Positions 34,218 to 41,352 of a stretch of 64,000 nucleotides of DNA are shown here, piece after piece. The stretch spans positions 62,001-126,000 of the forward strand of contig QKMZ01000015.1 of the NCBI GenBank assembly GCA_003242885.1, read 5' to 3'. The notes beneath the pieces were generated by a model, which saw only the letters and a list, made by a program, of their open reading frames with translations, was not told the DNA's origin and did not search any database. Position numbers and translations under genes: made by a program. How positions within the stretch are numbered: the stretch's first letter is position 1; each line of letters begins with the position of its first letter. Origin of the DNA: Candidatus Melainabacteria bacterium (lineage in GTDB: Bacteria > Cyanobacteriota > Vampirovibrionia > Obscuribacterales > Obscuribacteraceae).

Positions 34218-35432
34218 CTAGAAAATATCGAAAATGTCACTTGGTTTCGGCAGGCTGGTCAGTAGTTTGCCTGGGTTGAGTATGTCTGACGGACTGGGCG
34301 GCTTGGGCAGACCGTTTAGAAGATCGCCAGGGCTAGGAGGCATCGGTAAACCATCAAAGATTTGACTTGGGTTAGGAAGCGCCGGCATCCCCTGAAGTAG
34401 CTCGCCTGGATTTGGCAGACGGTCAAGCATATCGCCCGGATTTGGGAGACCTGGCAAGCCAGGTAAACCAGGCAACAGGTCCCCCGGATTCGGCAGGCCG
34501 TCTAGGAGACGACCAGGATCGAGAGGATTGATTCCTTCTCGATCTCTTCCTGGAAGTCCTGGAATTCTTGGTGTTGCATCAGCTGGATTTTCTGGATCTT
34601 GCTCTTGGACGTTTTCATCACCTTGTCCAAGTTGACGCATCAGGAGTGCCATATGACGGCTCATCCGGGCAAGAATTTGTTGGACGTTTTTTTCATCGCC
34701 GCTGGCAATCGCTTGAGAGAGTTCTTGCAGATCGTTTTGCAGCAACACCATCGAGTCTTTCGGCGTGTAGCCTTCGTTACCTGAGTCTATATGATTCTCT
34801 CCAGCTTCTCCGCTTTCTTCGGACCCGTGCTCGGGTTCTTCAACAGGGCAATGTTTTTCAGGGCAGTCTTCCTTTCCGTTGTCGTTACTTTGTTCGTCGC
34901 GTTCGTCATTATGATGTCGCCCGCCATCGTGGTTTTCTTGGTCGCCTTGACCTTCTCTTTCAGTGTTATCCGAATCTGAAAATAGTCCTCGTGCAAATGC
35001 TGTCAGGTCTCGACGCATCTCACCGAGCCAATCTTTGGCTTCTGATTTATCGCCTTCTTGCAAAGATTGCTGCGCATTGAACATGTCACCGTAAACTTCA
35101 ACAAGGCGACCTGCATCTTCTCTATCAAAATTGAAATCGTTGTCTTTGTCGTTTTGATCATCAAACGATGCGAAACGTTTGGCGATATCCATTGCTCCTT
35201 TTTGTTCGAGATTGAAACCCTTATCCGAGCTGCTGTTATTGCTGATGCGCGAATAAATATCGGTAGGGCCGAAATCGAGTTGATCGCTATTATTTTTGTT
35301 GCTTTCTCCACCACGTGTGGTGGCACTCAAATCGGAGTATAGGCTTTTCAAATCGAACTGCGGAGCATCTGAGGTTTTTGCCTCATTGACGGCGCTGTCT
35401 CCACGGTCGGGGGTGTTAAAAGCTGCGCTCAT
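34218..35432 (-). CDS. hypothetical protein with Pro-rich LPNPGDLL-type repeats
   Basis: 404 residues from ATG 35432 behind AAAGGAGAG. No signal peptide. Residues 1-150 are hydrophilic with a helical core; 150-230 are an extremely acidic His/Asp/Glu/Asn-rich linker. Residues 230-280 form a helix pair (VLLQNDLQELSQAIASGDEKNVQQILARMSRHMALLMRQLG). From about 290 to the end runs a tandem repeat with the unit [LG]LPxP[GS][DEQ][IL][LF][DNQ]G, around ten copies of 10-16 residues (LPNPGDLL, LPNPGELL, LPNPSQIF, LPKPSDIF). The repeat tail may be a binding scaffold. Convergent with the PNPOx-like gene. Function unknown. Confidence 0.7.
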   Translation of the reverse strand: MSAAFNTPDRGDSAVNEAKTSDAPQFDLKSLYSDLSATTRGGESNKNNSDQLDFGPTDIYSRISNNSSSDKGFNLEQKGAMDIAKRFASFDDQNDKDNDFNFDREDAGRLVEVYGDMFNAQQSLQEGDKSEAKDWLGEMRRDLTAFARGLFSDSDNTEREGQGDQENHDGGRHHNDERDEQSNDNGKEDCPEKHCPVEEPEHGSEESGEAGENHIDSGNEGYTPKDSMVLLQNDLQELSQAIASGDEKNVQQILARMSRHMALLMRQLGQGDENVQEQDPENPADATPRIPGLPGRDREGINPLDPGRLLDGLPNPGDLLPGLPGLPGLPNPGDMLDRLPNPGELLQGMPALPNPSQIFDGLPMPPSPGDLLNGLPKPPSPSDILNPGKLLTSLPKPSDIFDIF

Positions 35433-35482
35433 GTGCTCTCCTTTGCTCTGTGAGCTGGAAGATGGGCGGACGAATTAGTAAG

Positions 35483-35505
35483 GGGCGAATGCGATAAGTT
35501 CGCCC
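35483..35505. other. GC-rich hairpin in the 35433-35708 gap
   Basis: GGGCGAA (35483-35489) and TTCGCCC (35499-35505) form a perfect 7-bp stem with a 9-base loop, between the divergent genes at 35432 and 35709. It lies 50 bases upstream of the minus gene's start codon, so it may sit in that gene's 5' leader. Confidence 0.35.
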
Positions 35506-35708
35506 AATTTATGCAGTCGAGCAGGCAAACGTGTGGCACGAATATTAATTTGCCGCAAAAGCCTCAACTAGCTGACCGATTTGGCTGCGCTAAATTGCAA
35601 AAAAGCTTCTTTTCTTGCCCATTAAAGCCTTTTGTCAAGATGATCTTGTCCTCAAGGCATGCTATAGGTGGAATACTAAATAGAGAGCTATAAAAAGACG
35701 GTCCTGTA

Positions 35709-37691
35709 ATGCTCAGCAGTTGGTCGAGCGAAAAAAAGATTGTTAGCGGCTTTGGGGTTGCCCTCATCGTTGTTGCTTTGGCGCTTTTCAGTCCTTACCT
35801 CGTGCACCCGGGTGCGCGGGAAATCAAGCAGTGGGTTGAGCAACGACAAAAGGTTTTCGACAATCTGCAGAGTGTTTTAACCGATTTCCGTGAAGCTCAG
35901 TTGTATCACCGTGACTTTGTACTGTCTGGCGATGCGAGGCATGCTGATGACTTCAATGAAGCAGTTGCGCGAGTAAATGAACGACTCTTTTCTTTGAGAA
36001 CACTAGACGACGATACTAAGACTGCTGAGCAGTTTAGACGTCTGGAGAATGAGCTGGAAAGCTCGATTACTTCGTTGCGCACGGCAATGAATTCACGCAA
36101 AGAAAAATCGATTACCCCGAAGCGCGTAATGGAAATGTCCGACAATGCACTTGTTCAATCAAATGCGGCAGCGGCTTCGGTAGAGCGTCTCGAGAACGAT
36201 CAGATAAAGCTGTTAGAAGAGCGCATCTCGCAATATAGTTCTTTGCCTAACTATCAAGTGTTGGTCGGTTTTTTGCTCATCACTTTCCTGGGTCTGCTGG
36301 GATTAGGTACGTTCCTCATGTCCAAAAACTGGCAAAATTCAGTCGAGTCTTTGAAAGAACGCAATCAGCTTCTGGAAGATCAATTGAGTTCTGCCCAGGC
36401 TCACTTAGACAAGCTTGCTAATAAAGACTTGCTCACCGAAGTTTTGAATGTCAGAGGTTTGGAACAATCGCTAATCGCGGAGCAAAACCGCGCTGGGCGT
36501 GCAGGCGCACAGCTTGTCGGCATGCTGCTCAATATCGACAATTTCCGCAGAGTCAATGAAGGGCTCGGTCATGCTGTTGGTGATGTGATTTTGAAAGAAC
36601 TCTCTCGGCGCATCGGCAATACGCTGCGCCCTTCAGATCATATTGGTCGAATTGGACGAGATGAGTTTCTTGTCCTACTTCCTGACACGCAACTTGCATA
36701 TGCAATGAAAGTAGCGGAAAGAATCAGGCTTTCTGTATCAGATAGTCCACTCCGCAACGCTTCCGATCTGATACACCTAACTGTCAGCGCTGGTGTTGCA
36801 ACCTTGCCTCAGAAAGTGTCTTCTCTGGAAGAAGTACTCACCCTCACGCGCTCGGCGCTCAAGCGGAGCAAGCTGTCCGGCAAAAACAAAGTTTCGGTCG
36901 CGCGTGACGGAGCGTCGGAAGACGAAAGTCCTGTCGCCCGCGACATCGTCGATGTATTGTGCGATTCAAGTGCATTTCGAACAGTCTTTCAACCCATTAT
37001 TGATCTATCAACAGAGCAAGTTTCAGGGTATGAAATTCTTTCACGAGGACCGGATGGTGCATTTGAAAGTCCGGCCGATTTCTTTAGAGTCTGCGTCGAA
37101 AACAATATTCTCACTACAGTAGATCTCTCCTGCGTTAAGCTCTGTATCAACGCAACGAATGGTGTGAAGCAGAACATGCGTTTTCACCTGAATATCTTTC
37201 CTTCAACTTTGCTGGATACGCCGATTGAACAGTTGCTTTCATTGTTTCCTACACAGCAAGATGGGCGCGTTTTTTGTGTTGAAATCAGCGAGCAGCAGTT
37301 TGTCGGAGACCCGGCTTACATGCGCGATCACGTCAATGCATTGAAGCAAGCCGGAATTCTTGTTGCTATTGATGATGTCGGCTTCGGAAGAAGCTCTCTA
37401 GAGAGTCTGATACTTCTTGAGCCGGATTTGGTCAAAGTCGACCGCAAATATGTGACTGGTGTGTCTGTGGAGCCATCGAAAGCGCGCTTGATGAAACGGT
37501 TGGCGAACGTCGCTAAATCACTGGGTGCAGAGATTGTGGCAGAGGGCATCGAAAACAGTGATGACATTCCAGTGCTAAAGGAGATCGGTGTGCACTATGG
37601 TCAAGGTTGGCTGTTTGGCGAACTCTTGGAGGTGCTGCCAGGTGCTCCGGCTGGACGGAGAGCTGGCGATCAGGTGGGGGATACGGTGTGA
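35709..37691 (+). CDS. CHASE3-GGDEF-EAL cyclic-di-GMP signalling protein
   Basis: 660 residues. A first membrane helix (about 15-32), a periplasmic four-helix CHASE3-like sensor (about 35-175, with AQLYHRDFVLSGDARHADDF), and a second helix (about 180-202) precede a short coiled coil. The GGDEF domain (about 240-395) has GRDEF at 316-320 in place of GGDEF, with an RxxD inhibitory site (RPSD) five residues upstream. The EAL domain (about 410-645) has EIL at 442-444, NIFP, EISEQQF, DDVGFG, VKVDRKYV, AEGIE and QGWLFG, so the metal and catalytic residues look complete. Phosphodiesterase activity is likely and cyclase activity doubtful. It overlaps the next gene by GTGA. Confidence 0.92.
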   Translation: MLSSWSSEKKIVSGFGVALIVVALALFSPYLVHPGAREIKQWVEQRQKVFDNLQSVLTDFREAQLYHRDFVLSGDARHADDFNEAVARVNERLFSLRTLDDDTKTAEQFRRLENELESSITSLRTAMNSRKEKSITPKRVMEMSDNALVQSNAAAASVERLENDQIKLLEERISQYSSLPNYQVLVGFLLITFLGLLGLGTFLMSKNWQNSVESLKERNQLLEDQLSSAQAHLDKLANKDLLTEVLNVRGLEQSLIAEQNRAGRAGAQLVGMLLNIDNFRRVNEGLGHAVGDVILKELSRRIGNTLRPSDHIGRIGRDEFLVLLPDTQLAYAMKVAERIRLSVSDSPLRNASDLIHLTVSAGVATLPQKVSSLEEVLTLTRSALKRSKLSGKNKVSVARDGASEDESPVARDIVDVLCDSSAFRTVFQPIIDLSTEQVSGYEILSRGPDGAFESPADFFRVCVENNILTTVDLSCVKLCINATNGVKQNMRFHLNIFPSTLLDTPIEQLLSLFPTQQDGRVFCVEISEQQFVGDPAYMRDHVNALKQAGILVAIDDVGFGRSSLESLILLEPDLVKVDRKYVTGVSVEPSKARLMKRLANVAKSLGAEIVAEGIENSDDIPVLKEIGVHYGQGWLFGELLEVLPGAPAGRRAGDQVGDTV

Positions 37692-38536
37692 CGCAGGAAA
37701 TCGTTCCAATTGGGCAGACAGAAGAAAAGTTTGCCGTCGACGATGTAATCAACACCGGTTGGCAGATTACACTGAGCCGGTTTTGGCCTCTCGCTTGCAT
37801 CTTAGGCGTGAATGGTTTGGTTGCGGCACTCGTGCCACTAGCCAGCTTCGTCATGGGATACAACGGTTCCATGACAATCAGCAACATATCACTTCAATTG
37901 TTCATGCACTTTCTCAGTGCAATAATTGTGCTCACTGTTGAAATAGGCATGATGAATGTCTTTCTTATGTCTCTTGACGGAAAGAAAGTGAATGCGGATG
38001 ACTGCTTCAAATGCATCAAGTATCTTCCTTCCTATTTTGCTTTTGTGTTTTTGTCGAGAATACTGATTGTTCTTGGATATGTGAGTTTCATAATTCCGGG
38101 AATCATTCTCCAAATTTCATTTCAATTCGCCGGTTATTTCATCGTCGAGAAAAAGATGGGACCCATAGCCGCCATGAAAGCGAGTTGGGCTATTTGCGAC
38201 GGTGCGCGGTGGCAGCTCATTTTGCTTGGGGTCATAAGCTATTTCATCAATGTAGTCGGGTTTATGTGTTTTATCGTCGGTGGAATTCCTGCGTATTTGA
38301 TTAACGGCATAGCTAACGCCGCAACGTATCGGACGCTCTTGGAGAAGACACCGCAGTATGCAGGTCTTGTCCCTGTTCCGGCATTGAGTGACTCTCAAGT
38401 TGCACAGATTCTAGAGCAAGATTCGCACGAACAGTTTGAACAAGTCACGCAAGAGCGGTTAGAACAAGGCGCACAATCCCTGTCTGACCAACACTCTCAA
38501 GATCACAACGAAAAGCCACCTGAAGCCGCAGGTTAG
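37688..38536 (+). CDS. polytopic membrane protein (DUF975/GPDPase-membrane-like)
   Basis: 282 residues from GTG 37688, which overlaps the stop of the GGDEF-EAL gene (GTGA), so translation is coupled. A short cytoplasmic N-tail is followed by about six hydrophobic segments (near residues 35, 70, 130, 150, 185 and 205). The KASWAICDGARWQLILLGVISYFINVVGF block is typical of the DUF975/glycerophosphodiester-phosphodiesterase membrane-domain group. The tail (from about 235) is a Gln/Glu-rich coiled segment. The coupling suggests it works with, or is a target of, the c-di-GMP protein (inference). Confidence 0.78.
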   Translation: MTQEIVPIGQTEEKFAVDDVINTGWQITLSRFWPLACILGVNGLVAALVPLASFVMGYNGSMTISNISLQLFMHFLSAIIVLTVEIGMMNVFLMSLDGKKVNADDCFKCIKYLPSYFAFVFLSRILIVLGYVSFIIPGIILQISFQFAGYFIVEKKMGPIAAMKASWAICDGARWQLILLGVISYFINVVGFMCFIVGGIPAYLINGIANAATYRTLLEKTPQYAGLVPVPALSDSQVAQILEQDSHEQFEQVTQERLEQGAQSLSDQHSQDHNEKPPEAAG

Positions 38537-38686
38537 GCTACTGCGAAGAGGGTTGAAAAAGAGTACCTTCGACATAGCGGGCCTAATTTCATGAAAGTAC
38601 ATTACGCCGCTGCATTGGTATGTTCCACAGCGCGACGATCTAAAGCGGGTATACTGCTGCCTGGTTGACCTTTTTGAGGAAGGCGG

Positions 38687-39550
38687 ATGGCGGTAAGAAA
38701 CTCGACCCTGGCACTTTTAGCTTTTGTTTCTATATTATTGCCACCTTGCTACGCGGATACGTCGGGGGCCACTGGCACAGCCACTTCGAATTCCGAGACC
38801 CAGATTGATGATATTCCGGCGCCACCGCCAGCCAGCACTCCGGAGCAAACTACGCAGACAGTGCCTACAACAGCTCCCTCAGCGACACAACCTGCAGTTC
38901 CGGCAACTGAGACAACGACATCGAGCACGACTCCGGTAAATACACCCCCAGGCACCAACAAAAAGTCTTCTGTCACCTTAAATCCGCCCGCATCACCTTC
39001 TTCGTTGCAGGGCAATGTTCAGGGCGGTGCGCCGGTTGTTCTGCAAGGGCTGCATGATGTAGGGACTACTGTCCATCATCTGCAGGAAATGTTGAAAGGA
39101 TTGCTATTCGAAGCGCAACGCCAAGACATGGTGGTCGTGGCCGAACCGAACGTCATCGGTCCTATGATAATCCCAGCTATTCCAAATCCATCTGGAATGA
39201 TGTCGATTGGTTATTTGCCGCCGCGAAAAAAATGGGTTGATTACTTCATGTCGCAGATCGAAGAAATTATTCCGATGCTCGATCATGAAATCAATTCACT
39301 GCCGCGACCAGATCAAAGCGATACAGATTTATTGCAAGCGTATACTGAAATGTTCGATGCTGCGCGCGGTTTCAACCCTCCCTGGGCTGAATTAGAAACA
39401 GCGACCAAAGGTCCAGATTACAAAAACAAGGACATCTCGATGGCTGGTTCTGATTTGTGGTTTCAAATCGAGAAGTTTAAAAAGTTGAAGGACAAGCTTT
39501 TTAAGATGGTCAAGGAAGAGACGAAACGGAAAAAGAAAAAAGAGAGTTAG
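38687..39550 (+). CDS. secreted hypothetical protein with Thr/Pro-rich linker
   Basis: 287 residues, with start ATG behind GAGGAAGGCGG. A signal peptide (about 1-23, cleavage after CYA) is followed by a Thr/Pro/Ala-rich linker to about 110. A helical domain comes next (TTVHHLQEMLKGLLFEAQRQDMVVVAEP; MSQIEEIIPMLDHEINSLP), then a Lys-rich coiled-coil end (IEKFKKLKDKLFKMVKEETKRKKKKES). No family recognised. It is joined to the next gene with two bases between stop and ATG. Confidence 0.7.
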   Translation: MAVRNSTLALLAFVSILLPPCYADTSGATGTATSNSETQIDDIPAPPPASTPEQTTQTVPTTAPSATQPAVPATETTTSSTTPVNTPPGTNKKSSVTLNPPASPSSLQGNVQGGAPVVLQGLHDVGTTVHHLQEMLKGLLFEAQRQDMVVVAEPNVIGPMIIPAIPNPSGMMSIGYLPPRKKWVDYFMSQIEEIIPMLDHEINSLPRPDQSDTDLLQAYTEMFDAARGFNPPWAELETATKGPDYKNKDISMAGSDLWFQIEKFKKLKDKLFKMVKEETKRKKKKES

Positions 39551-39552
39551 GG

Positions 39553-40194
39553 ATGCCGGATGTTTTGAAAAAAATGTTAGAACTGCATGTGGTGTCACTA
39601 CTGGTGGTTGCCATTGTTTTTTCTTTCGGCTCGCCATCAACTGCTGCCCCAGCAGCTAAGCAACCAGCGACCAAGCAAACAGTGACTAAGCAAACAGTGA
39701 CTAAGCAAACCGCAGCGAAAGACGAAAGTGATCAATCGGAAGATGAACCAGCTTCTGAACATTTAAGGAAAGGCAGGCATCGCGGTCGACACAAAGGCGG
39801 TGGCGCTCACCCAAGACGTGACGGAATTCCCAGCTTTCGAAGCGTCAAGCAACTAGATTCACTGACAGCAGTTCAGTCCGCAAAGATCAATCGAATTTTG
39901 AAAGAGTTTAGAGGGGTAATGGCTCCCCTTGCAGGCAAATACAGAGCTTATAGGAAGGCAGAAGAAGAATCCGGAGTTGAGACGGATGCAGGGCGCGCCA
40001 TGAACATGAAAGACATCCGCGAGCAAATGCATATATTGCGAAGTCAAACTTGGGTCAAGATACAGAAGATCTTGACCCCGAGCCAGAAGGCGGAGCTTCA
40101 GAAGCAACCGCACGGAGATCGCGGTCCGCATCTTCACCATAATCCTAATGCCTTACCTTCCCAACATGACTCTGGACGGTCATTCAGCAGATAG
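39553..40194 (+). CDS. secreted Spy/CpxP-like protein
   Basis: 213 residues. The signal peptide (about 1-32, ending PSTAA) is followed by a 15-bp tandem repeat giving Lys-Gln-Thr-Val-Thr units, then an Arg/His/Lys-rich patch (LRKGRHRGRHKGGGAHPRR). A helical domain follows (about 100-190) with SLTAVQSAKINRILKEF...ILTPSQKAELQ. The paired L-T-x-x-Q helices resemble the LTxxQ-containing periplasmic chaperones Spy and CpxP, as an inference from pattern only. The tail is His-rich (HLHHNPNALPSQH), so metal binding is possible. Co-transcribed with the previous gene. Confidence 0.7.
   Translation: MPDVLKKMLELHVVSLLVVAIVFSFGSPSTAAPAAKQPATKQTVTKQTVTKQTAAKDESDQSEDEPASEHLRKGRHRGRHKGGGAHPRRDGIPSFRSVKQLDSLTAVQSAKINRILKEFRGVMAPLAGKYRAYRKAEEESGVETDAGRAMNMKDIREQMHILRSQTWVKIQKILTPSQKAELQKQPHGDRGPHLHHNPNALPSQHDSGRSFSR
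39658..39717 (+). repeat. four 15-bp tandem repeats inside the Spy-like gene
   Basis: Units of the type AAGCAAACAGTGACT: two are identical (39673-39687 and 39688-39702) and flanked by one diverged copy on each side. The length is a multiple of three, so changes in copy number keep the frame. Confidence 0.85.
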
Positions 40195-40264
40195 AGCAGC
40201 TAGCCTCGCCATTCCGGTTCTTCCTTCATTGCTACTGGCTGTAAGCTACAGTCTAATTAGACCT

Positions 40265-41080
40265 TCATTCTTCTTCGGCTGTCATTTGGCTGGTAGCGCT
40301 TTTGCCAACACTCGATGATTTCTTCAGTGGTATTGCTTGCGCCTCCGGACCGACATTGATTATCAATGTGCTGCCAGTGTTTTCGCTCATTGTCTGAAGT
40401 GCTCTCAATTGCAATAGCATTGGATTGGTTTCAAGCATTTTTGCTGCATTGGCGAGGCTGCGCAAAGCCGCTGTTTCACCTCGTGCCCTTTCAAGCGCTG
40501 CCTGACCTTCCTTTTGTGCTTTGACGATTTGTCCGAAAATTTTCTTGAAGTCGCCTGCGAACATAATGTCTTTCACATTGGCAGACGAGAGCTCTAGTCC
40601 CATGTCTGCCGCTTTTGGCTTGCAGACCTCCATGAGCTTTTCGCCAATTTGATTGCGTTTTTCCAGGAGCTCTTCGATTTTCATCGTTCCGACAATTTCT
40701 CTTAGTTCAAGTTGTAGCACCAGATATAGTGCGGTGTAGTAGCTATCAACCTTGATTGTCGCGAGCTTAGGATCGACTACTTTGTAGTTGGCGGCAACAG
40801 AAAGCTTGAGTCCAACATTGTCGAGACTCAATAATTCTTGCCCAGCAATGGTCAAAGATTTTTCTCTCATATCTATTTTGGAGACAGCATGAATTTGCGG
40901 GCAAATCCAGTGCGCGCCTGGTTGTAGAATTTTCTCCAACCTGCCGTCGGTGTAAAGCAGACCTTGTTCGAATTCCCAAACGGTAAATTTCTTCACGAAT
41001 TTTCCGAAGAGCTTTGCGATGAGAAGTAAGCAAACGGATGCCAGCACCACGATAAGCAGGACTTCTGGAGCATGTTTCAT
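40265..41080 (-). CDS. SPFH/band-7 (stomatin-like) membrane protein
   Basis: 271 residues from ATG 41080 behind AAGGAGGA; an in-frame ATG at 41116 is less likely. One N-terminal membrane helix (PEVLLIVVLASVCLLLIAKLF) is followed by a band-7 domain (about 33-190): VWEFEQGLLYTDGRLEKILQPGAHWICP, then VDMRE-type and LRELVGTMKIEELLEKRNQIGEKLMEV, VKDIMFAGDFKKIFGQIVKAQKEGQAALERARGETAALRSLANAAKM. The C-terminal coiled coil permits oligomers in microdomains. Slipin-type members usually pair with NfeD or a protease; none is adjacent here. Confidence 0.9.
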   Translation of the reverse strand: MKHAPEVLLIVVLASVCLLLIAKLFGKFVKKFTVWEFEQGLLYTDGRLEKILQPGAHWICPQIHAVSKIDMREKSLTIAGQELLSLDNVGLKLSVAANYKVVDPKLATIKVDSYYTALYLVLQLELREIVGTMKIEELLEKRNQIGEKLMEVCKPKAADMGLELSSANVKDIMFAGDFKKIFGQIVKAQKEGQAALERARGETAALRSLANAAKMLETNPMLLQLRALQTMSENTGSTLIINVGPEAQAIPLKKSSSVGKSATSQMTAEEE

Positions 41081-41184
41081 TGAATCCTCCTTATAATGCC
41101 TCATCTCAAAGGGCACACAGTCTGAGCGGAGGTTTTAACCTGCATGGCTCATCCCGTGCTGCCTTTCGGCTACCCTTTAAGATG

Positions 41185-41225
41185 AAAGCTGGTGGGAGTC
41201 GAACCCGTTACGATTGACAGTCGTA
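41185..41225 (-). other. tmRNA 3'-end-like fragment (possible att site)
   Basis: Read on the minus strand, GGGTTCGACTCCCACCAGCT (41187-41206) differs at one position from the 3' end of typical ssrA genes (GGGTTCGACTCCCGCCAGCT). After CCAGCT it diverges and no CCA is encoded. Just upstream, TACGA-CTGTCAA-TCGTA (41209-41225) forms a 5-bp stem with a 7-base loop like an anticodon arm. No acceptor partner or complete tRNA/tmRNA can be folded, so this is a fragment, perhaps a duplicated attachment-site core. Confidence 0.45.
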
Positions 41226-41251
41226 CCATCGGATGCCAATACGCAGAACGA

Positions 41252-41267
41252 AGATGTAATTACATCT
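41252..41267. promoter_or_regulatory. 16-bp perfect palindrome
   Basis: AGATGTAATTACATCT is its own reverse complement. It lies in the 272-base gap between the molybdoenzyme stop (41353) and the band-7 gene start (41080), close to the tmRNA-like fragment. It may be an operator for the band-7 gene or part of an integration site. Confidence 0.45.
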
Positions 41268-41352
41268 CGCTGCTTGCCTCTCCGATATGGTCGATTATGG
41301 CACATTGTTTAGGTCTATGCTCGAAGATTAATTGCCAAGGATCGGTTGAAAA

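Noticed and set aside
41180..41260. Intact tRNA-Asp on the minus strand
   Set aside because: The anticodon-like arm (GTC) and T-arm are only five bases apart, leaving no variable loop, and no acceptor or D-arm partner can be formed.
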